From Geobacillus zalihae NBRC 101842 (GTDB lineage: Bacteria; Bacillota; Bacilli; Bacillales; Anoxybacillaceae), in contig NZ_BCPV01000006.1 of the NCBI RefSeq assembly GCF_001544135.1, positions 34,598 to 98,597 of the forward strand: DNA of 64,000 nt, given 5' to 3'. A model generated the notes under the pieces. That model was given only the letters and a program-made list of their open reading frames with translations, was not told where the DNA came from and searched no databases. The translations under genes were made by a program, and so were the position numbers. Position 1 is the first letter of the stretch. Each line of letters begins with the position of its first letter. Shown one piece after another: positions 17,056 through 27,261 of the stretch.

Positions 17056-17709
17056 TCATTTCCCCCAATCAAAGCCAATCGCCTTCAAAAACGCTCTTGC
17101 TAGAATCATATGTCCCGCAACAGACGGATGAACGCGATCCCAAGCCAATGCCGCCGGATAAAGAGTCTTTAATACCTCGTTAAAAGCAGCCTGGGTATCA
17201 ACGAATATACTGTTTGTCTCTTCGGCAATTTGTTTGACAACGAGACCGTACTCGTCCATGGTCCGGCGCATCGGATCGTGCTCATTCCCTTCGATATAAA
17301 ACGGGGTCATAAGGATGATTCCCGTAACGTGCGGCTTCGTCTCCATCACAAGGCTGCGGAGCGTTTCTTCGTACTCATCCACGTACACATGTTTTTCTTT
17401 AATGAATGGTAAATCGTACTGCCGCCAAACATCGTTAATCCCAATCATGATTGATACCCAGTCCGGCTTTTGGGCAATCACATCCTCCTGCCATCTTGCT
17501 TTCAAATCCCGAACCGTATTGCCGCTGATTCCTTTATTGACAACCCGAATCCCAAGTTCCGGATAAACGGCTTGCAAAAGACCGTTGACATAGGATACAT
17601 ATCCTGTGCCTAACGCGCCGAATAATCCCTCCCCCTCTGGCTTGGCGCGATCGCAGTCCGTTATCGAGTCGCCAATAAACAACAGCTTCTGCCCTTTGCC
17701 AAGGATCAT
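17056..17709 (-). CDS. axe2: Acetylxylan esterase, SGNH hydrolase (CE type)
   Basis: 217 residues from the ATG at 17709, preceded by GAAGGAGG. Highly similar in sequence to Axe2 of G. stearothermophilus T-6. SGNH blocks are visible: Ser15 in FIGDSITD, the Gly block NKGISGNTV, Asn in MIGINDVW, and the Asp-x-x-His pair in AWDRVHPS near residues 191-194. No signal peptide, so it removes acetyl groups from imported xylo-oligosaccharides inside the cell. It starts 21 bases after the NIF3-like gene and belongs to the same transcript. Confidence 0.93.
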   Translation of the reverse strand: MILGKGQKLLFIGDSITDCDRAKPEGEGLFGALGTGYVSYVNGLLQAVYPELGIRVVNKGISGNTVRDLKARWQEDVIAQKPDWVSIMIGINDVWRQYDLPFIKEKHVYVDEYEETLRSLVMETKPHVTGIILMTPFYIEGNEHDPMRRTMDEYGLVVKQIAEETNSIFVDTQAAFNEVLKTLYPAALAWDRVHPSVAGHMILARAFLKAIGFDWGK

Positions 17710-17730
17710 GTTTCTTTCCTCCTTCAATGA

Positions 17731-18525
17731 TTACAAAAAATGAAAAATTGGTTTTTCCGAGAGAAAATACACAGGAATGGCCGGAAACATGGCCCTTAGC
17801 TTCTCAGCCAAGTATCTCATACCGGGCTCCTCACTTTCTGCATGCCCTAACACTACCAATACGTGTTGCCTCCCTTGCTGTACGGCGTCTCGAACGTATT
17901 CCGGCGTTTCCCATTCAGGTCCTTCCCCATAAATGATGGCATCAAGCTTCTCTTTTTCAAACAACGGAATCGCCAAAGATCCGTGGCCACGATAGCCGGC
18001 CAGCAGCGCGACACGCGTACATAAGGCCGAGACATCCCCCGCAACCCTTATGAATGAAATGCCTAATCTTTCCTTTATTGTGCTGACCATCTCCGTAGCC
18101 GCCATCCTAGGGATTGTCAAAATTGCAGCAGTCGGTTCGTATTTAGAAACATACGACTCCCACCCCAAAGCACGGACTAAACCATCCACAATCCCGTCAG
18201 GCTGGTAGCGATGCCAATAGTCATGAAAACGATAAATGGCAATGCCTGATTCACGGATTAGGCGAACTTTTTCTTGATACACCGGGTCGTTTTTTACCGT
18301 TTCATCATGGTCAACGTGACTATAAAACAACCCTTCATGAGTAATGAGAAGATTGGCCCCCATTCGGACAGCTTGCTCAATGACGCGATACGTAGGCATG
18401 AAACTGACGGCGATCCCCCTCACCTCCGTGCCCGGATCCCCATATTTAAGCGTATCTACTGTAGAGGAAAGGCGCTCTGCACCGGCTGTCAATCGTTCCA
18501 TCACCGTTTGAACCGTAACAGTCAT
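17731..18525 (-). CDS. xynX: NIF3/DUF34-family protein in the xylan operon
   Basis: 264 residues related to the NIF3-like (DUF34) metal-binding family. MGANLLITHEGLFYSHVD carries the HxG...H motif that binds metal at the start of the family, and a C-terminal LVVLGHAESEEPGMRYLAEKL provides the second metal-ligand motif (GHAESE). The molecular function of the family is unsettled. Here it is the first gene of an operon with axe2 and probably xynCD, behind an XylR-type operator, so a role in processing substituted xylo-oligosaccharides is a fair guess but unproved. The name xynX is used for the gene in this position in T-6, from memory. ATG start with AAAGGAAT. Confidence 0.75.
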   Translation of the reverse strand: MTVTVQTVMERLTAGAERLSSTVDTLKYGDPGTEVRGIAVSFMPTYRVIEQAVRMGANLLITHEGLFYSHVDHDETVKNDPVYQEKVRLIRESGIAIYRFHDYWHRYQPDGIVDGLVRALGWESYVSKYEPTAAILTIPRMAATEMVSTIKERLGISFIRVAGDVSALCTRVALLAGYRGHGSLAIPLFEKEKLDAIIYGEGPEWETPEYVRDAVQQGRQHVLVVLGHAESEEPGMRYLAEKLRAMFPAIPVYFLSEKPIFHFL

Positions 18526-18578
18526 CGCTTTATTCCTTTCTGAAATTTGAATTCCTTCAATCGCTTCAGTCCACTAAG

Positions 18579-18599
18579 TATGTTTATCCTTTAAACTAA
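18579..18599 (-). promoter_or_regulatory. Candidate XylR operator before xynX-axe2
   Basis: A 21-base site with inner arms GTTTA / TAAAC matches the xylA operator at 16 of 21 positions when aligned by eye. It lies 54 bases before the xynX start. A TTTATAAA-type AT box lies just upstream. XylR control of the xynX-axe2-xynC-xynD unit is inferred. Confidence 0.6.
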
Positions 18600-18888
18600 T
18601 TTTATAAAGAATCTTTTAAATTTTCAAGAGTCCTCCCGCTCTAGGCAGGACATCAATCCTTATCTTGCCAGAATTCATCCTTCCACACCCATCGACGTCA
18701 TGGTTCATGTTCCTCTTCCTTCAAAGGTTGGTAGCTGAATAAGCCCTCCTCCGTCTTGACTCCTTTCTGAAAAACCGTCCTAGTAGATCCCGCTCCTTCT
18801 CCTTGGCATGAAGCGGCGGATCAACAGAGCGGATTTACCCGGACATGAAAATGGCCGCTTCTGTTTTGCCAATAATAAAAAAACTTAG
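18600..18888. other. Part of the xynX/xynA divergent region without a clear gene
   Basis: Between the two xylan promoters this stretch shows no confident gene. On the minus strand an open 40-codon segment (18698-18820) ends FQKGVKTEEGLFSYQPLKEE and looks more protein-like than chance, but it has no start or ribosome site. It may be the decayed tail of a lost gene. Confidence 0.3.
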
Positions 18889-18926
18889 TATATTTAATTG
18901 ATAAACCAAGTTGGTGTTGTTAAAAT
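18889..18926 (+). promoter_or_regulatory. xynA promoter with candidate XylR operator
   Basis: -35 TTGATA (18898-18903) and -10 TAAAAT (18921-18926) with a 17-base spacer. A dyad with arms TTTA / TAAA inside 18889-18909 overlaps the -35 and resembles the sites at xylA and xynX (13 of 21 positions shared with the latter). The leader from here to the xynA start is about 155 bases. Confidence 0.6.
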
Positions 18927-19015
18927 AAAATCAGGTCAACCTCTCAACAACCATCGGTCTTCTCGCGCAATCCGGCATCTGTCTCGCAAAGTTGACCACT
19001 ACAAAGAAAGGAAGT

Positions 19016-19029
19016 GGTAAGCGCTTTCT
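19016..19029 (+). promoter_or_regulatory. cre-like site in the xynA leader
   Basis: GGTAAGCGCTTTCT has the palindromic AAGCGCTT core of CcpA sites (11 of 14 positions of the ideal TGTAAGCGCTTACA). It lies about 90 bases downstream of the predicted start of transcription, where CcpA would act as a roadblock. Confidence 0.55.
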
Positions 19030-19072
19030 ATTGTTCATGTCGTTTTGCGATGAATACTATAGAAAAAGTTAA

Positions 19073-20311
<1,239 letters not shown>

Positions 20312-20328
20312 GACTGATCGAAAAGGAA

Positions 20329-20372
20329 AGAGAGGGAGGTCGAAAGTAACGATCCCCTCTCTGTTTCTGTTT
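20329..20372 (+). terminator. xynA terminator
   Basis: AGAGAGGGA (20329-20337) pairs with TCCCCTCTCT (20353-20362), followed by GTTTCTGTTTT. It lies 18 bases after the xynA stop. Confidence 0.82.
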
Positions 20373-20678
20373 TAAGAAAGGTAGTATCTTTATTCCCTTA
20401 GCTCTTCGCTAAAAATTGTACTTGACAAGAAAATGAAAACCACATTCTTCTTTTTCACCAATTAATTCCTCACGCAATATGATGAGGTTTGTCTTTACAA
20501 GCCAAGTACATCCTTTGGCGAAACCATTCCCCTGTAAAAAAATCGACCTTTCTCCAAATCGGATTTTCATACGTTCAAACCGGTTCGTTATGGCAACGCG
20601 CATTTCACCAACGGATGAGGTGAGTTTCCTCCTTTTCGCTGCAGGTCGCCTTGATTTGCCCATTTCACACGCATCATT
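20373..20678. other. Gap between xynA and the DUF624 gene
   Basis: About 300 bases between two convergent genes. Short open frames exist on both strands, but none has a ribosome site or recognisable motif. No repeat or hairpin stands out beyond the xynA terminator. Confidence 0.3.
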
Positions 20679-21323
20679 TTATTTTCCTTGTTGCCACATT
20701 TCCTGCTTTTCTTCCATTTTTCGAAATACGCGCAATGCAGTGCCCATCACGACCAAAGCCATCGTGCTGATGCTGAAAAACGGGATCAGCCCAGGAATAT
20801 ACATGAGGACGAACAACAGAATTCCGAGGCCAATCAACATGACAAGTGTCATAAGCGGATTGGCCATTCCGATCAACAAAGCATACTTCATATATTGCCA
20901 GAAACGCAATTCGTAATGGACATAAAGCGGAAACACATACAACAATACAACGGTATAAAAAAGAAAAACGACGAGCAAGGCTACAGAAAATGGAAATTTC
21001 CATTCCGGCGAAACATGAGCGAGATAAAGCATATCAACGTAAAAAATATACCCCATTGCCAAAAGAAACAAACCGATCCGATTGGCTCGCCAAAATTCGC
21101 GCTTATACGTGCGGGCGAACGTTTTCAACACAGGAATCTCTGTATCGTGAAAAAATATCCATTTCCTTATAACGGTAAATAGCGCCACTGTCGCAGGAGC
21201 AATCCCGAAGATCACCAGCCCGATAATAGTAAAAAAAATCCACAACAAGTTAACGTATGCGAGCCTTGTCACCCATTCGCACGCCCGATAAAGCTTCCCA
21301 TCCAACAGACCAGTGCGCATCAT
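20679..21323 (-). CDS. DUF624 (YesL-like) membrane protein
   Basis: 214 residues with about five membrane segments. The family signature is at the N-terminus: ACEWVTRLAYVNLLWIFFTIIGLVIFG followed by APATVALFTVIRKW. YesL-like proteins are regularly encoded beside carbohydrate ABC transporters and glycosidases of Bacillaceae, but their activity is unknown. Start ATG at 21323 or the adjacent ATG at 21320, behind AAAGGTGA. It follows the uxuB terminator and appears to have its own extended -10 promoter (TGTTATACT, 21353-21361). It therefore sits at the end of the glucuronate cluster, convergent with xynA. Confidence 0.8.
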   Translation of the reverse strand: MMRTGLLDGKLYRACEWVTRLAYVNLLWIFFTIIGLVIFGIAPATVALFTVIRKWIFFHDTEIPVLKTFARTYKREFWRANRIGLFLLAMGYIFYVDMLYLAHVSPEWKFPFSVALLVVFLFYTVVLLYVFPLYVHYELRFWQYMKYALLIGMANPLMTLVMLIGLGILLFVLMYIPGLIPFFSISTMALVVMGTALRVFRKMEEKQEMWQQGK

Positions 21324-21368
21324 TCATCACCTTTAATTTTTTTGCTAAAATCAGTATAACATAAGACG

Positions 21369-21402
21369 AAAAAAGAAGGGAGACTTTGTTTATTCTCCCT
21401 TC
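21369..21402 (-). terminator. Terminator after uxuB
   Basis: GAAGGGAGA / TCTCCCTTC stem followed on the minus strand by TTTTTT. It overlaps the uxuB stop and separates the uxu operon from the DUF624 gene. An extended -10 box (TG-T-TATACT on the minus strand, 21353-21361) right after it can restart transcription. Confidence 0.82.
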
Positions 21403-22246
21403 AAACTCCGGCATAAGCTAAAAATCCTCCGTCAACCGGGATCACGGTGCCGGTGACGAACCCGCTTGTTTGATCATCGACAAGCCAAAGAAGCGTTCCT
21501 AACAAATCTTCTGGTCTACCTAGCCGCCCCATTGGCGTATGCGCCAAGATTTTTTTTGTCCGCTCGCTATACGATCCATCGGGCTGCTTGAGCAAATGTT
21601 CATTTTGCTTCGTCAAAAAGAATCCCGGGGCAATCGCATTGACGCGAACCCCGATCTCAGCGACATGCACAGCCAGCCATTTCGTGAAGTTTTCAATTCC
21701 CGCTTTAGCCGCACTGTACGCCGGCACTTTCGTCATCGGCCGCGGAGCGCTCATCGAGGAAATATTGATGATGGTTCCCCCTCTTCCTATCATCTGTTTA
21801 AGAAAATGCTGCGTCGGGATGATCGTCCCAAGAATATTTAAATCAAAAACATAGGAAAACCCTTCTGTCGTCAAGTCGAAAAACGTTGTAATGTCTTGAT
21901 TCTCTAGATCCTGCAACTCGAGTATTTCCTTTGTCGTAATGCCTTGCGGATGGTTTCCGCCTGCCCCATTAATCAGGACATCGCACGGCCCGTAAACGTC
22001 CGCTACCATTTCTGCCGCCTGTTTGACGCGTTCGACATCCAGAACATCGCACGAAATGGCCAGCGCCTCACCTCCTCGCTCTTCAATTTCATTCTTGATT
22101 CTTTCAGCTTTCTCGAGCGTTCGGTTTAAAATCGCCACTTTCATTCCTTGGCGGGCCAGTTCTTTCGCCATGCAGCTGCATAATACCCCACCCCCGCCCG
22201 TTACAACCGCTACCTTGCCTTTTAAACTTGGATGGATCGGGAGCAT
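21401..22246 (-). CDS. uxuB: D-mannonate oxidoreductase (fructuronate reductase), SDR family
   Basis: 281-residue classical short-chain dehydrogenase. NAD(P) loop [18 protein letters not shown] at residues ~14-31, NINGAGG-type motif [11 protein letters not shown], catalytic Ser in IINISSMSA, and the YSAAKAG Tyr-x3-Lys pair. It reduces D-fructuronate (made by UxaC) to D-mannonate for UxuA. Bacillus-type UxuB is an SDR protein, unlike the long enterobacterial enzyme. ATG start with AAGGTGAG; it overlaps the end of uxuA by 25 bases, indicating coupling. Last gene of the aguEFG-to-uxuB block. Confidence 0.92.
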   Translation of the reverse strand: MLPIHPSLKGKVAVVTGGGGVLCSCMAKELARQGMKVAILNRTLEKAERIKNEIEERGGEALAISCDVLDVERVKQAAEMVADVYGPCDVLINGAGGNHPQGITTKEILELQDLENQDITTFFDLTTEGFSYVFDLNILGTIIPTQHFLKQMIGRGGTIINISSMSAPRPMTKVPAYSAAKAGIENFTKWLAVHVAEIGVRVNAIAPGFFLTKQNEHLLKQPDGSYSERTKKILAHTPMGRLGRPEDLLGTLLWLVDDQTSGFVTGTVIPVDGGFLAYAGV

Positions 22247-23337
22247 GTCTTCTCACCTTCCTGCTTCTTTTTTTCATTCTCCAAACTATCCCAAATGCCC
22301 AGCAAGTACATAATGCCAAGCGCCCGATCGTACAACCCGTAACCAGGACGAGCTTGTTCCCCCCAAATCATTCGGCCGTGATCTGGTCGAATGTACCCTT
22401 GAAAATCAGCTTCATGCAACGCTTTCATGATCTCGCATATATTCAACGAACCGTCGCAACTGCGATGAGACGTTTCCTCAAAATCGCCGTTCGCGTGAAT
22501 TTCGACATTCCGTACATGAGCAAATGGCACTCGTCCCATTCGCAAAAAATGGCGGAAAATGTCCGGAACATCGTTGGCCGGATTGGCTCCAAGCGATCCG
22601 GAGCATAATGTCAACCCGTTCGCCGGGCTGTTGACCATATGAACGATTCGATCCAAATTCTCCTTATTGGTCGCAATCCGCGGCAATCCGAACACCGACC
22701 AGGGCGGATCATCAGGATGGAGAGCCATCCGAACGCCACACTCTTCCGCTACTGGAACGATTTGTTCCAAAAAGTAACGCAAATGATCAAATAGATCATC
22801 TTCGGTTACCCCTTTATATAGCGAAAAAAGAGGCTTGATTGTTTTCAAGCGTTCCGGTTCCCATCCCGGAAGCAAAAACCCGTTCGCTCCGCTTTCAATG
22901 CGGCGGATCATTTCCTCCGGATCGATTTGTTCAATCTTTTGTTTCTCATAGGCGAGCACCGTCGATCCGTCAGGCCGCCTTTTGGCTAAATCAGAACGGG
23001 TCCAGTCAAAAATCGGCATAAAGTTGTAACAAATCACTTTCACTCCTGCTCTCGCCAAGTTGCGAATCGTTTGTTTATAGTTTTCAATATATCGATCTCG
23101 CGAGGGTAAACCAAGTTTAATATCTTCGTGGACGTTGACGCTCTCAATGACTTCAAGATGAAATCCTTTTTCATTTACCTGCCGTTTGAGTTCCAATATA
23201 TCATCAAGCGGCCATACTTCACCGACTGGAATATGATATAGAGCTCCAACGATTCCTTCAACTCCTGGAATTTGCCGAATATGATCTAATGAAACAGTAT
23301 CATGTTCCTTTCCGAACCAGCGAAACGTCATTTTCAT
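22222..23337 (-). CDS. uxuA: D-mannonate dehydratase
   Basis: 371 residues from the ATG at 23337 ([20 protein letters not shown]), whose ribosome site GGGGGATGAG overlaps the uxaC stop. The xylose-isomerase-like TIM barrel shows [15 protein letters not shown], the metal-site [48 protein letters not shown], and [11 protein letters not shown]. It dehydrates D-mannonate to 2-keto-3-deoxygluconate, the substrate of KdgK. It lies between uxaC and uxuB in the glucuronate operon, with stop/start overlap on both sides. Confidence 0.95.
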   Translation of the reverse strand: MKMTFRWFGKEHDTVSLDHIRQIPGVEGIVGALYHIPVGEVWPLDDILELKRQVNEKGFHLEVIESVNVHEDIKLGLPSRDRYIENYKQTIRNLARAGVKVICYNFMPIFDWTRSDLAKRRPDGSTVLAYEKQKIEQIDPEEMIRRIESGANGFLLPGWEPERLKTIKPLFSLYKGVTEDDLFDHLRYFLEQIVPVAEECGVRMALHPDDPPWSVFGLPRIATNKENLDRIVHMVNSPANGLTLCSGSLGANPANDVPDIFRHFLRMGRVPFAHVRNVEIHANGDFEETSHRSCDGSLNICEIMKALHEADFQGYIRPDHGRMIWGEQARPGYGLYDRALGIMYLLGIWDSLENEKKKQEGEKTCSRSIQV

Positions 23338-23344
23338 TCTGATC

Positions 23345-24760
23345 TCATCCCCCACTCACGCCGACTTGAAAGTATTGTTTCGCGTTGAAGTAACATACAT
23401 CTTGAACGATTTTCCCTAAAAAATCATAGTCTTGCGGCACCTCTCCTTTTTCAATCCATGAACCGATCAAATTGCATACAATTCTGCGAAAATACTCGTG
23501 GCGTACATAAGACACAAAACTCCTTGAATCGGTCAACATTCCGACAAACGTGCTGAACACACCGACATTGGCAAGATCCGTCAAGTGTCTGATGATGCCA
23601 TCTTGATGATCATTGAACCACCAAGCTGCGCCAAATTGAACTTTCCCTTTTACTCCTTCTGACTGAAAATTGCCGACCGTTGAGGCGACAATATAGTTAT
23701 AAGCAGGGTTTAATGTGTACACAATCGTTTTTGGCAGTTGATCGCGACGCTCTAGCTCATTAAGAAAGGCATTTAACGGCTGGGCAAGGAAAAAGTCATG
23801 AATCGAATCATATCCTGTATTCGGACCAAGACGCTGAAACATCTTTTCATTTGTATTTCGAATCGAACCGATGTGCAGCTGCATCACCCAACCAAGTGAG
23901 TGGTACAATCGGGCTAAGAAGCATAAAGTGAAAGTTTTATATTTTTCCTCCTCCTCACGGCTGAGGACAAATCCATTTTTTCGTTTTTGAAAAATATCGT
24001 TTGCTTCCTTCCATCCGCATTCTGAATACGGCATCGATTCTAAGCCGTGATCAGCCATCCGGCATCCTTTCTCGTGAAAATAACGCACTCGGCTTTCAAT
24101 GGCTTGCAGCAGCTGATTGTAATCATGAATCGGCAGGCCAGCTGCTTCCCCTAGCTTTCCCACATAGTCTAAAAACGAAGGGCGGTTGATTTCAATGACT
24201 GCATCAGGACGAAAAGACGGAACAATCTTTACTGGAAATGATGGATCTTGGGCGATTGCCTGATGATCAGCTAAATCATCGAGCGGATCGTCCGTTGTCC
24301 CAATCCACTCCACATTAGATTTGACCATGAAAGAGCGGGCTGAGAATCCTTCCTGTCTCAATAAAGCGTTGCAATGATCCCAAATTTCGCGCCACGTCCG
24401 CTCATTCAGAAGAGCATCCACTTGAAAATAGCGTTTTAGCTCTAAATGTGTCCAATGATAGAGTGGATTCCCGATGCAATACGGCACCGTTTTCGCCCAT
24501 GCTTGAAACTTTTCCTCTGGAGAGGCGTTTCCGGTAATATACTTTTCTTCGACTCCCATCGCCCGCATCGCCCGCCATTTGTAATGATCCCCCTCGAGCC
24601 AAAGCTCCGTCATATCATGAAACCGCCGGTCTTCCGCAATCTCTTTTGCGCTCAAATGGCAGTGATAATCAATAATCGGCAATGATTTCGCATAGTCATG
24701 GTATAACACTTCGGCATGCTTGTTTTGCAACAAAAAATTTTCATGAATGAACGGCTGCAC
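23345..24760 (-). CDS. uxaC: Glucuronate isomerase
   Basis: 471 residues from a GTG at 24760 placed behind GGGAGGGA; a TTG six codons upstream gives the longer frame. Amidohydrolase-like barrel: [13 protein letters not shown] metal motif near the start, [37 protein letters not shown], and [14 protein letters not shown]. It converts D-glucuronate, released by AguA, to D-fructuronate, the first intracellular step of the pathway. It follows uxuR and precedes uxuA with only a few bases between. Confidence 0.96.
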   Translation of the reverse strand: MQPFIHENFLLQNKHAEVLYHDYAKSLPIIDYHCHLSAKEIAEDRRFHDMTELWLEGDHYKWRAMRAMGVEEKYITGNASPEEKFQAWAKTVPYCIGNPLYHWTHLELKRYFQVDALLNERTWREIWDHCNALLRQEGFSARSFMVKSNVEWIGTTDDPLDDLADHQAIAQDPSFPVKIVPSFRPDAVIEINRPSFLDYVGKLGEAAGLPIHDYNQLLQAIESRVRYFHEKGCRMADHGLESMPYSECGWKEANDIFQKRKNGFVLSREEEEKYKTFTLCFLARLYHSLGWVMQLHIGSIRNTNEKMFQRLGPNTGYDSIHDFFLAQPLNAFLNELERRDQLPKTIVYTLNPAYNYIVASTVGNFQSEGVKGKVQFGAAWWFNDHQDGIIRHLTDLANVGVFSTFVGMLTDSRSFVSYVRHEYFRRIVCNLIGSWIEKGEVPQDYDFLGKIVQDVCYFNAKQYFQVGVSGG

Positions 24761-24796
24761 ACTGTCTCCCTCCCGCAAAGCGAAACTTCCAACAAC

Positions 24797-25495
24797 TTAT
24801 ACAAAATAATGAGGATACTGCCTTTTTAGTACGTCTTTTTCAATTTCGACAAGCCGCAAATGCTCTTCCATCACCTGACGCACTTTCTCTGCTTCTTTAT
24901 TCGCAATTAACCGATAAATTTGCTTGTGATGGGAAATAATAATGTCCCAATCAAGATCGGATGATAGTCTCAGTACACGCAAACGATTGAAATGACTGTT
25001 TAAACTTTGCACCATTTTCCACGAGCGCGACATTCGGCAGCCATCGTAAATGAGCTGATGGAACTTTTCATCAAGCTCAAACAACTCAAGAAAATTTCCT
25101 TTTTCGGCACACAACTCTTGCATCGCAATATTCTTCTCCATTTCAAATAGATGATCTTGACGCAATTTCGTACAAGCTAAAACGGCCACTTCTTTCTCGA
25201 CAACCTCGCGGATAAAGCGCCCTTCCTCCACATGTTCCAAGTTGATGCGCGAAACAATGGTTCCGCTTTGCGGAATAATATCAAGCAATTCTTCTTGCGC
25301 CAGTTTGAGAAATGCTTCCCGCACCGGGGTGCGGCTAATATGCAATTGCTCAGCAATTTCCTTTTCGGAAATTTTTGTTCCTGGTTCCAACTCAAGGCGC
25401 AAAATCTTTTCCTTTAGCATCTCGTACAACTGGTCGCGCGCCGAACCTCTGACAGAACTTTTAATTTGTTGGCTTTGTTGGGCAGTAAAGATCAC
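24797..25495 (-). CDS. uxuR: GntR-family regulator of glucuronate genes
   Basis: 232 residues from a GTG at 25495 (behind AAGGGGAA). The longer frame would read back over the operator region. The winged-helix domain spans ~15-80 with LYEMLKEKILRLELEPGTKI and ISEKEIAEQLHISRTPVREAF. The remainder is a FadR-type FCD ligand domain with metal-ligand residues (DEKFHQLIYDGC, HHKQIYRLI). It should repress the agu/uxu genes until glucuronate or an intermediate is present. Its own promoter and a palindrome at 25519-25528 stand upstream, and a related palindrome stands before aguE, consistent with autoregulation and control of the whole set. Confidence 0.92.
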   Translation of the reverse strand: MIFTAQQSQQIKSSVRGSARDQLYEMLKEKILRLELEPGTKISEKEIAEQLHISRTPVREAFLKLAQEELLDIIPQSGTIVSRINLEHVEEGRFIREVVEKEVAVLACTKLRQDHLFEMEKNIAMQELCAEKGNFLELFELDEKFHQLIYDGCRMSRSWKMVQSLNSHFNRLRVLRLSSDLDWDIIISHHKQIYRLIANKEAEKVRQVMEEHLRLVEIEKDVLKRQYPHYFV

Positions 25496-25518
25496 CTTGC
25501 GATTCCCCTTTTTCTTAT

Positions 25519-25597
25519 ATACTAGTATGGCAGTGATAAAGTACATCCATGATCATGTGTTTTCTTCCAATGTAGGAAAGAACATATTTCCTGTCAA
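25519..25597 (-). promoter_or_regulatory. Internal uxuR promoter and candidate UxuR operator
   Basis: Minus-strand -35 TTGACA (25592-25597), 17-base spacer, -10 TACATT (25569-25574). About 40 bases downstream the perfect palindrome ATACTAGTAT (25519-25528) sits between promoter and start codon. A matching TATACTAGT core is found before aguE (34805-34820). Confidence 0.65.
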
Positions 25598-25610
25598 ATT
25601 TCTCAGCGAT

Positions 25611-26261
25611 TCATTCACCCGCATTCTCTCCCCTCACCTTGTGCACAATCGACATCCATTGAGCTGCCCGTTCGGCAATAATCTTCCACTGATCGTTTTT
25701 CAATGCCCCTTCAACCTTCACTAACGAGTTCCCGACACCGATGGCATCCACTCCCGCTTTTATATACTCTCCAGCCGTTTTCAGATTGATTCCTCCAGTT
25801 GCGATGAGGGGGATGTGGGGGAGCGGCTCCTTTATGCTTCGAATATAGTTTGGCCCAAACACATGAGCAGGAAATACTTTCACCATATCAGCCCCGTGCT
25901 GAAAAGCATTCACAATTTCGGTCGGCGTCAATCCTCCTGCGATACTGACAACGCGATTTTGTTTTGCCGCCTGAATCACATCAATAGAAAGGAAGGGAGA
26001 AACGATAAACCGCGCCCCAGCTGAAATCGCCCTCTGTGCTGTTTCAGCGTCCAGCACCGTTCCCGCACCGATCAACATATCTTTCAGTTCCCTTGCAGCC
26101 TTTTCCAACGCGGCCAAAGCCCCAGCTGTTTCCATCGTAATTTCCATGATTGGAATGCCTCCCTGCCGCAAAGCCAATGACAGCGGAAGAACAGTATCAA
26201 CCGTCGCACCGCGGACGACTGGAATGATGCCAATCTCTCGAATCATTTGGACTACCTTCAT
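25611..26261 (-). CDS. kdgA: 2-keto-3-deoxy-6-phosphogluconate aldolase
   Basis: 216 residues, class I aldolase of the KDPG family. IIPVVRGATVDTVLPLSLALRQGGIPIMEITMET contains the catalytic Glu region, GAGTVLDAETAQRAISAGARFIVSPF follows, and the Schiff-base Lys lies in GADMVKVFPAHVFGPNYIRSI. It cleaves KDPG to pyruvate and glyceraldehyde 3-phosphate, the last step of the glucuronate route. ATG start; 15 bases after kdgK. Confidence 0.94.
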   Translation of the reverse strand: MKVVQMIREIGIIPVVRGATVDTVLPLSLALRQGGIPIMEITMETAGALAALEKAARELKDMLIGAGTVLDAETAQRAISAGARFIVSPFLSIDVIQAAKQNRVVSIAGGLTPTEIVNAFQHGADMVKVFPAHVFGPNYIRSIKEPLPHIPLIATGGINLKTAGEYIKAGVDAIGVGNSLVKVEGALKNDQWKIIAERAAQWMSIVHKVRGENAGE

Positions 26262-26276
26262 GTAGGTTCATCTCCT

Positions 26277-27230
26277 TTATCGCGTAACATCTTCCCGTCG
26301 CTGATTTATCAAGCGCTCGACGTCATCGCGTTCCGGCATGCCATCAGCATCCCCCTCGACCATTGTCACAAGCGCGCCAACTGCATTCGCTCGCTGCACC
26401 GCTTCTGTTAAACGAAGTCCTTCAAGCAGTCCGGATAGCAGCCCAGCTGCAAACCCATCCCCAGCACCGACAGGGTCGATTACCCTTTCAACAGGAAACC
26501 CTGGAACATACTCATGATGCGCATTCGTAAAATAATGGGCACCATTTGCGCCTAGTTTAATGACAACAAGCGAGGCGCCCATGTCAAGCAGCCGGCTTCC
26601 CCATTCCTCAACCGAATGTTTTCCGAATAAAAACGATGCCTCAGCTTCTCCAGGGAGAACCACATCTGATTCAGCTGCCATGCGAAGCATCACTTCCTTG
26701 GCCCGATCCGCTTCATTCCATAGTTTCAACCGCAAATTCGGATCAAAAACGATTTTCACCCCATGACGGCGAGCCATCGCCATGGCGGCAAAGATCGTTT
26801 CACGACAATTCTCGCTTAACGCCGGAGTGATTCCCGTAATATGCAAATACTTTGCCTCTGCGATATATTTCTCATCCAAGTCGGCAGGAGTCAGCCTGCT
26901 CGCCGCTGATCCTTTGCGATAGTAATACACCCGCGTATCGTTTGGACGTCTTTGTTCCTTAAAGTAAATGCCGGTCGGCGCTTCCCCATCCATTTTTACC
27001 CGGCTGACATCCACCCCTTCACCTTGCAGGAAAGACAAAATCGCCTTTCCAAACTCATCGCTTCCGACCTTGCTGATCCATCCTACACGATGGCCTAATC
27101 GAGCAAGGCCGACAGCGACATTGGATTCCGCTCCGCCAATCCGCATAGTAAAGGTGGTCGCCTGTCTCATCAAGCCGACACTTGTTGGTGTAAATACGGC
27201 CATCGATTCGCCAATGGTGACTACGTCCAT
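26277..27230 (-). CDS. kdgK: 2-keto-3-deoxygluconate kinase, PfkB family
   Basis: 317 residues. Ribokinase-type features: N-terminal VVTIGESMAVFTPTSVGLMRQ and GGAESNVAVGLARLGHRVGWISKVGSDEFG; C-terminal ATP/anion-hole signature DPVGAGDGFAAGLLSGLLEG with the catalytic Asp. It phosphorylates KDG to KDPG for KdgA. The gene lies between xynB1 and kdgA in the glucuronate operon, only 31 bases after xynB1. Confidence 0.94.
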   Translation of the reverse strand: MDVVTIGESMAVFTPTSVGLMRQATTFTMRIGGAESNVAVGLARLGHRVGWISKVGSDEFGKAILSFLQGEGVDVSRVKMDGEAPTGIYFKEQRRPNDTRVYYYRKGSAASRLTPADLDEKYIAEAKYLHITGITPALSENCRETIFAAMAMARRHGVKIVFDPNLRLKLWNEADRAKEVMLRMAAESDVVLPGEAEASFLFGKHSVEEWGSRLLDMGASLVVIKLGANGAHYFTNAHHEYVPGFPVERVIDPVGAGDGFAAGLLSGLLEGLRLTEAVQRANAVGALVTMVEGDADGMPERDDVERLINQRREDVTR

Positions 27231-27261
27231 CTCGTCCCTCCAAAACCATTTTGATAATCTT

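Noticed and set aside
20409..20663. 84-codon minus-strand frame between xynA and the DUF624 gene
   Set aside because: No ribosome site, no motif, and a competing plus-strand frame of equal quality; not supported as a gene.
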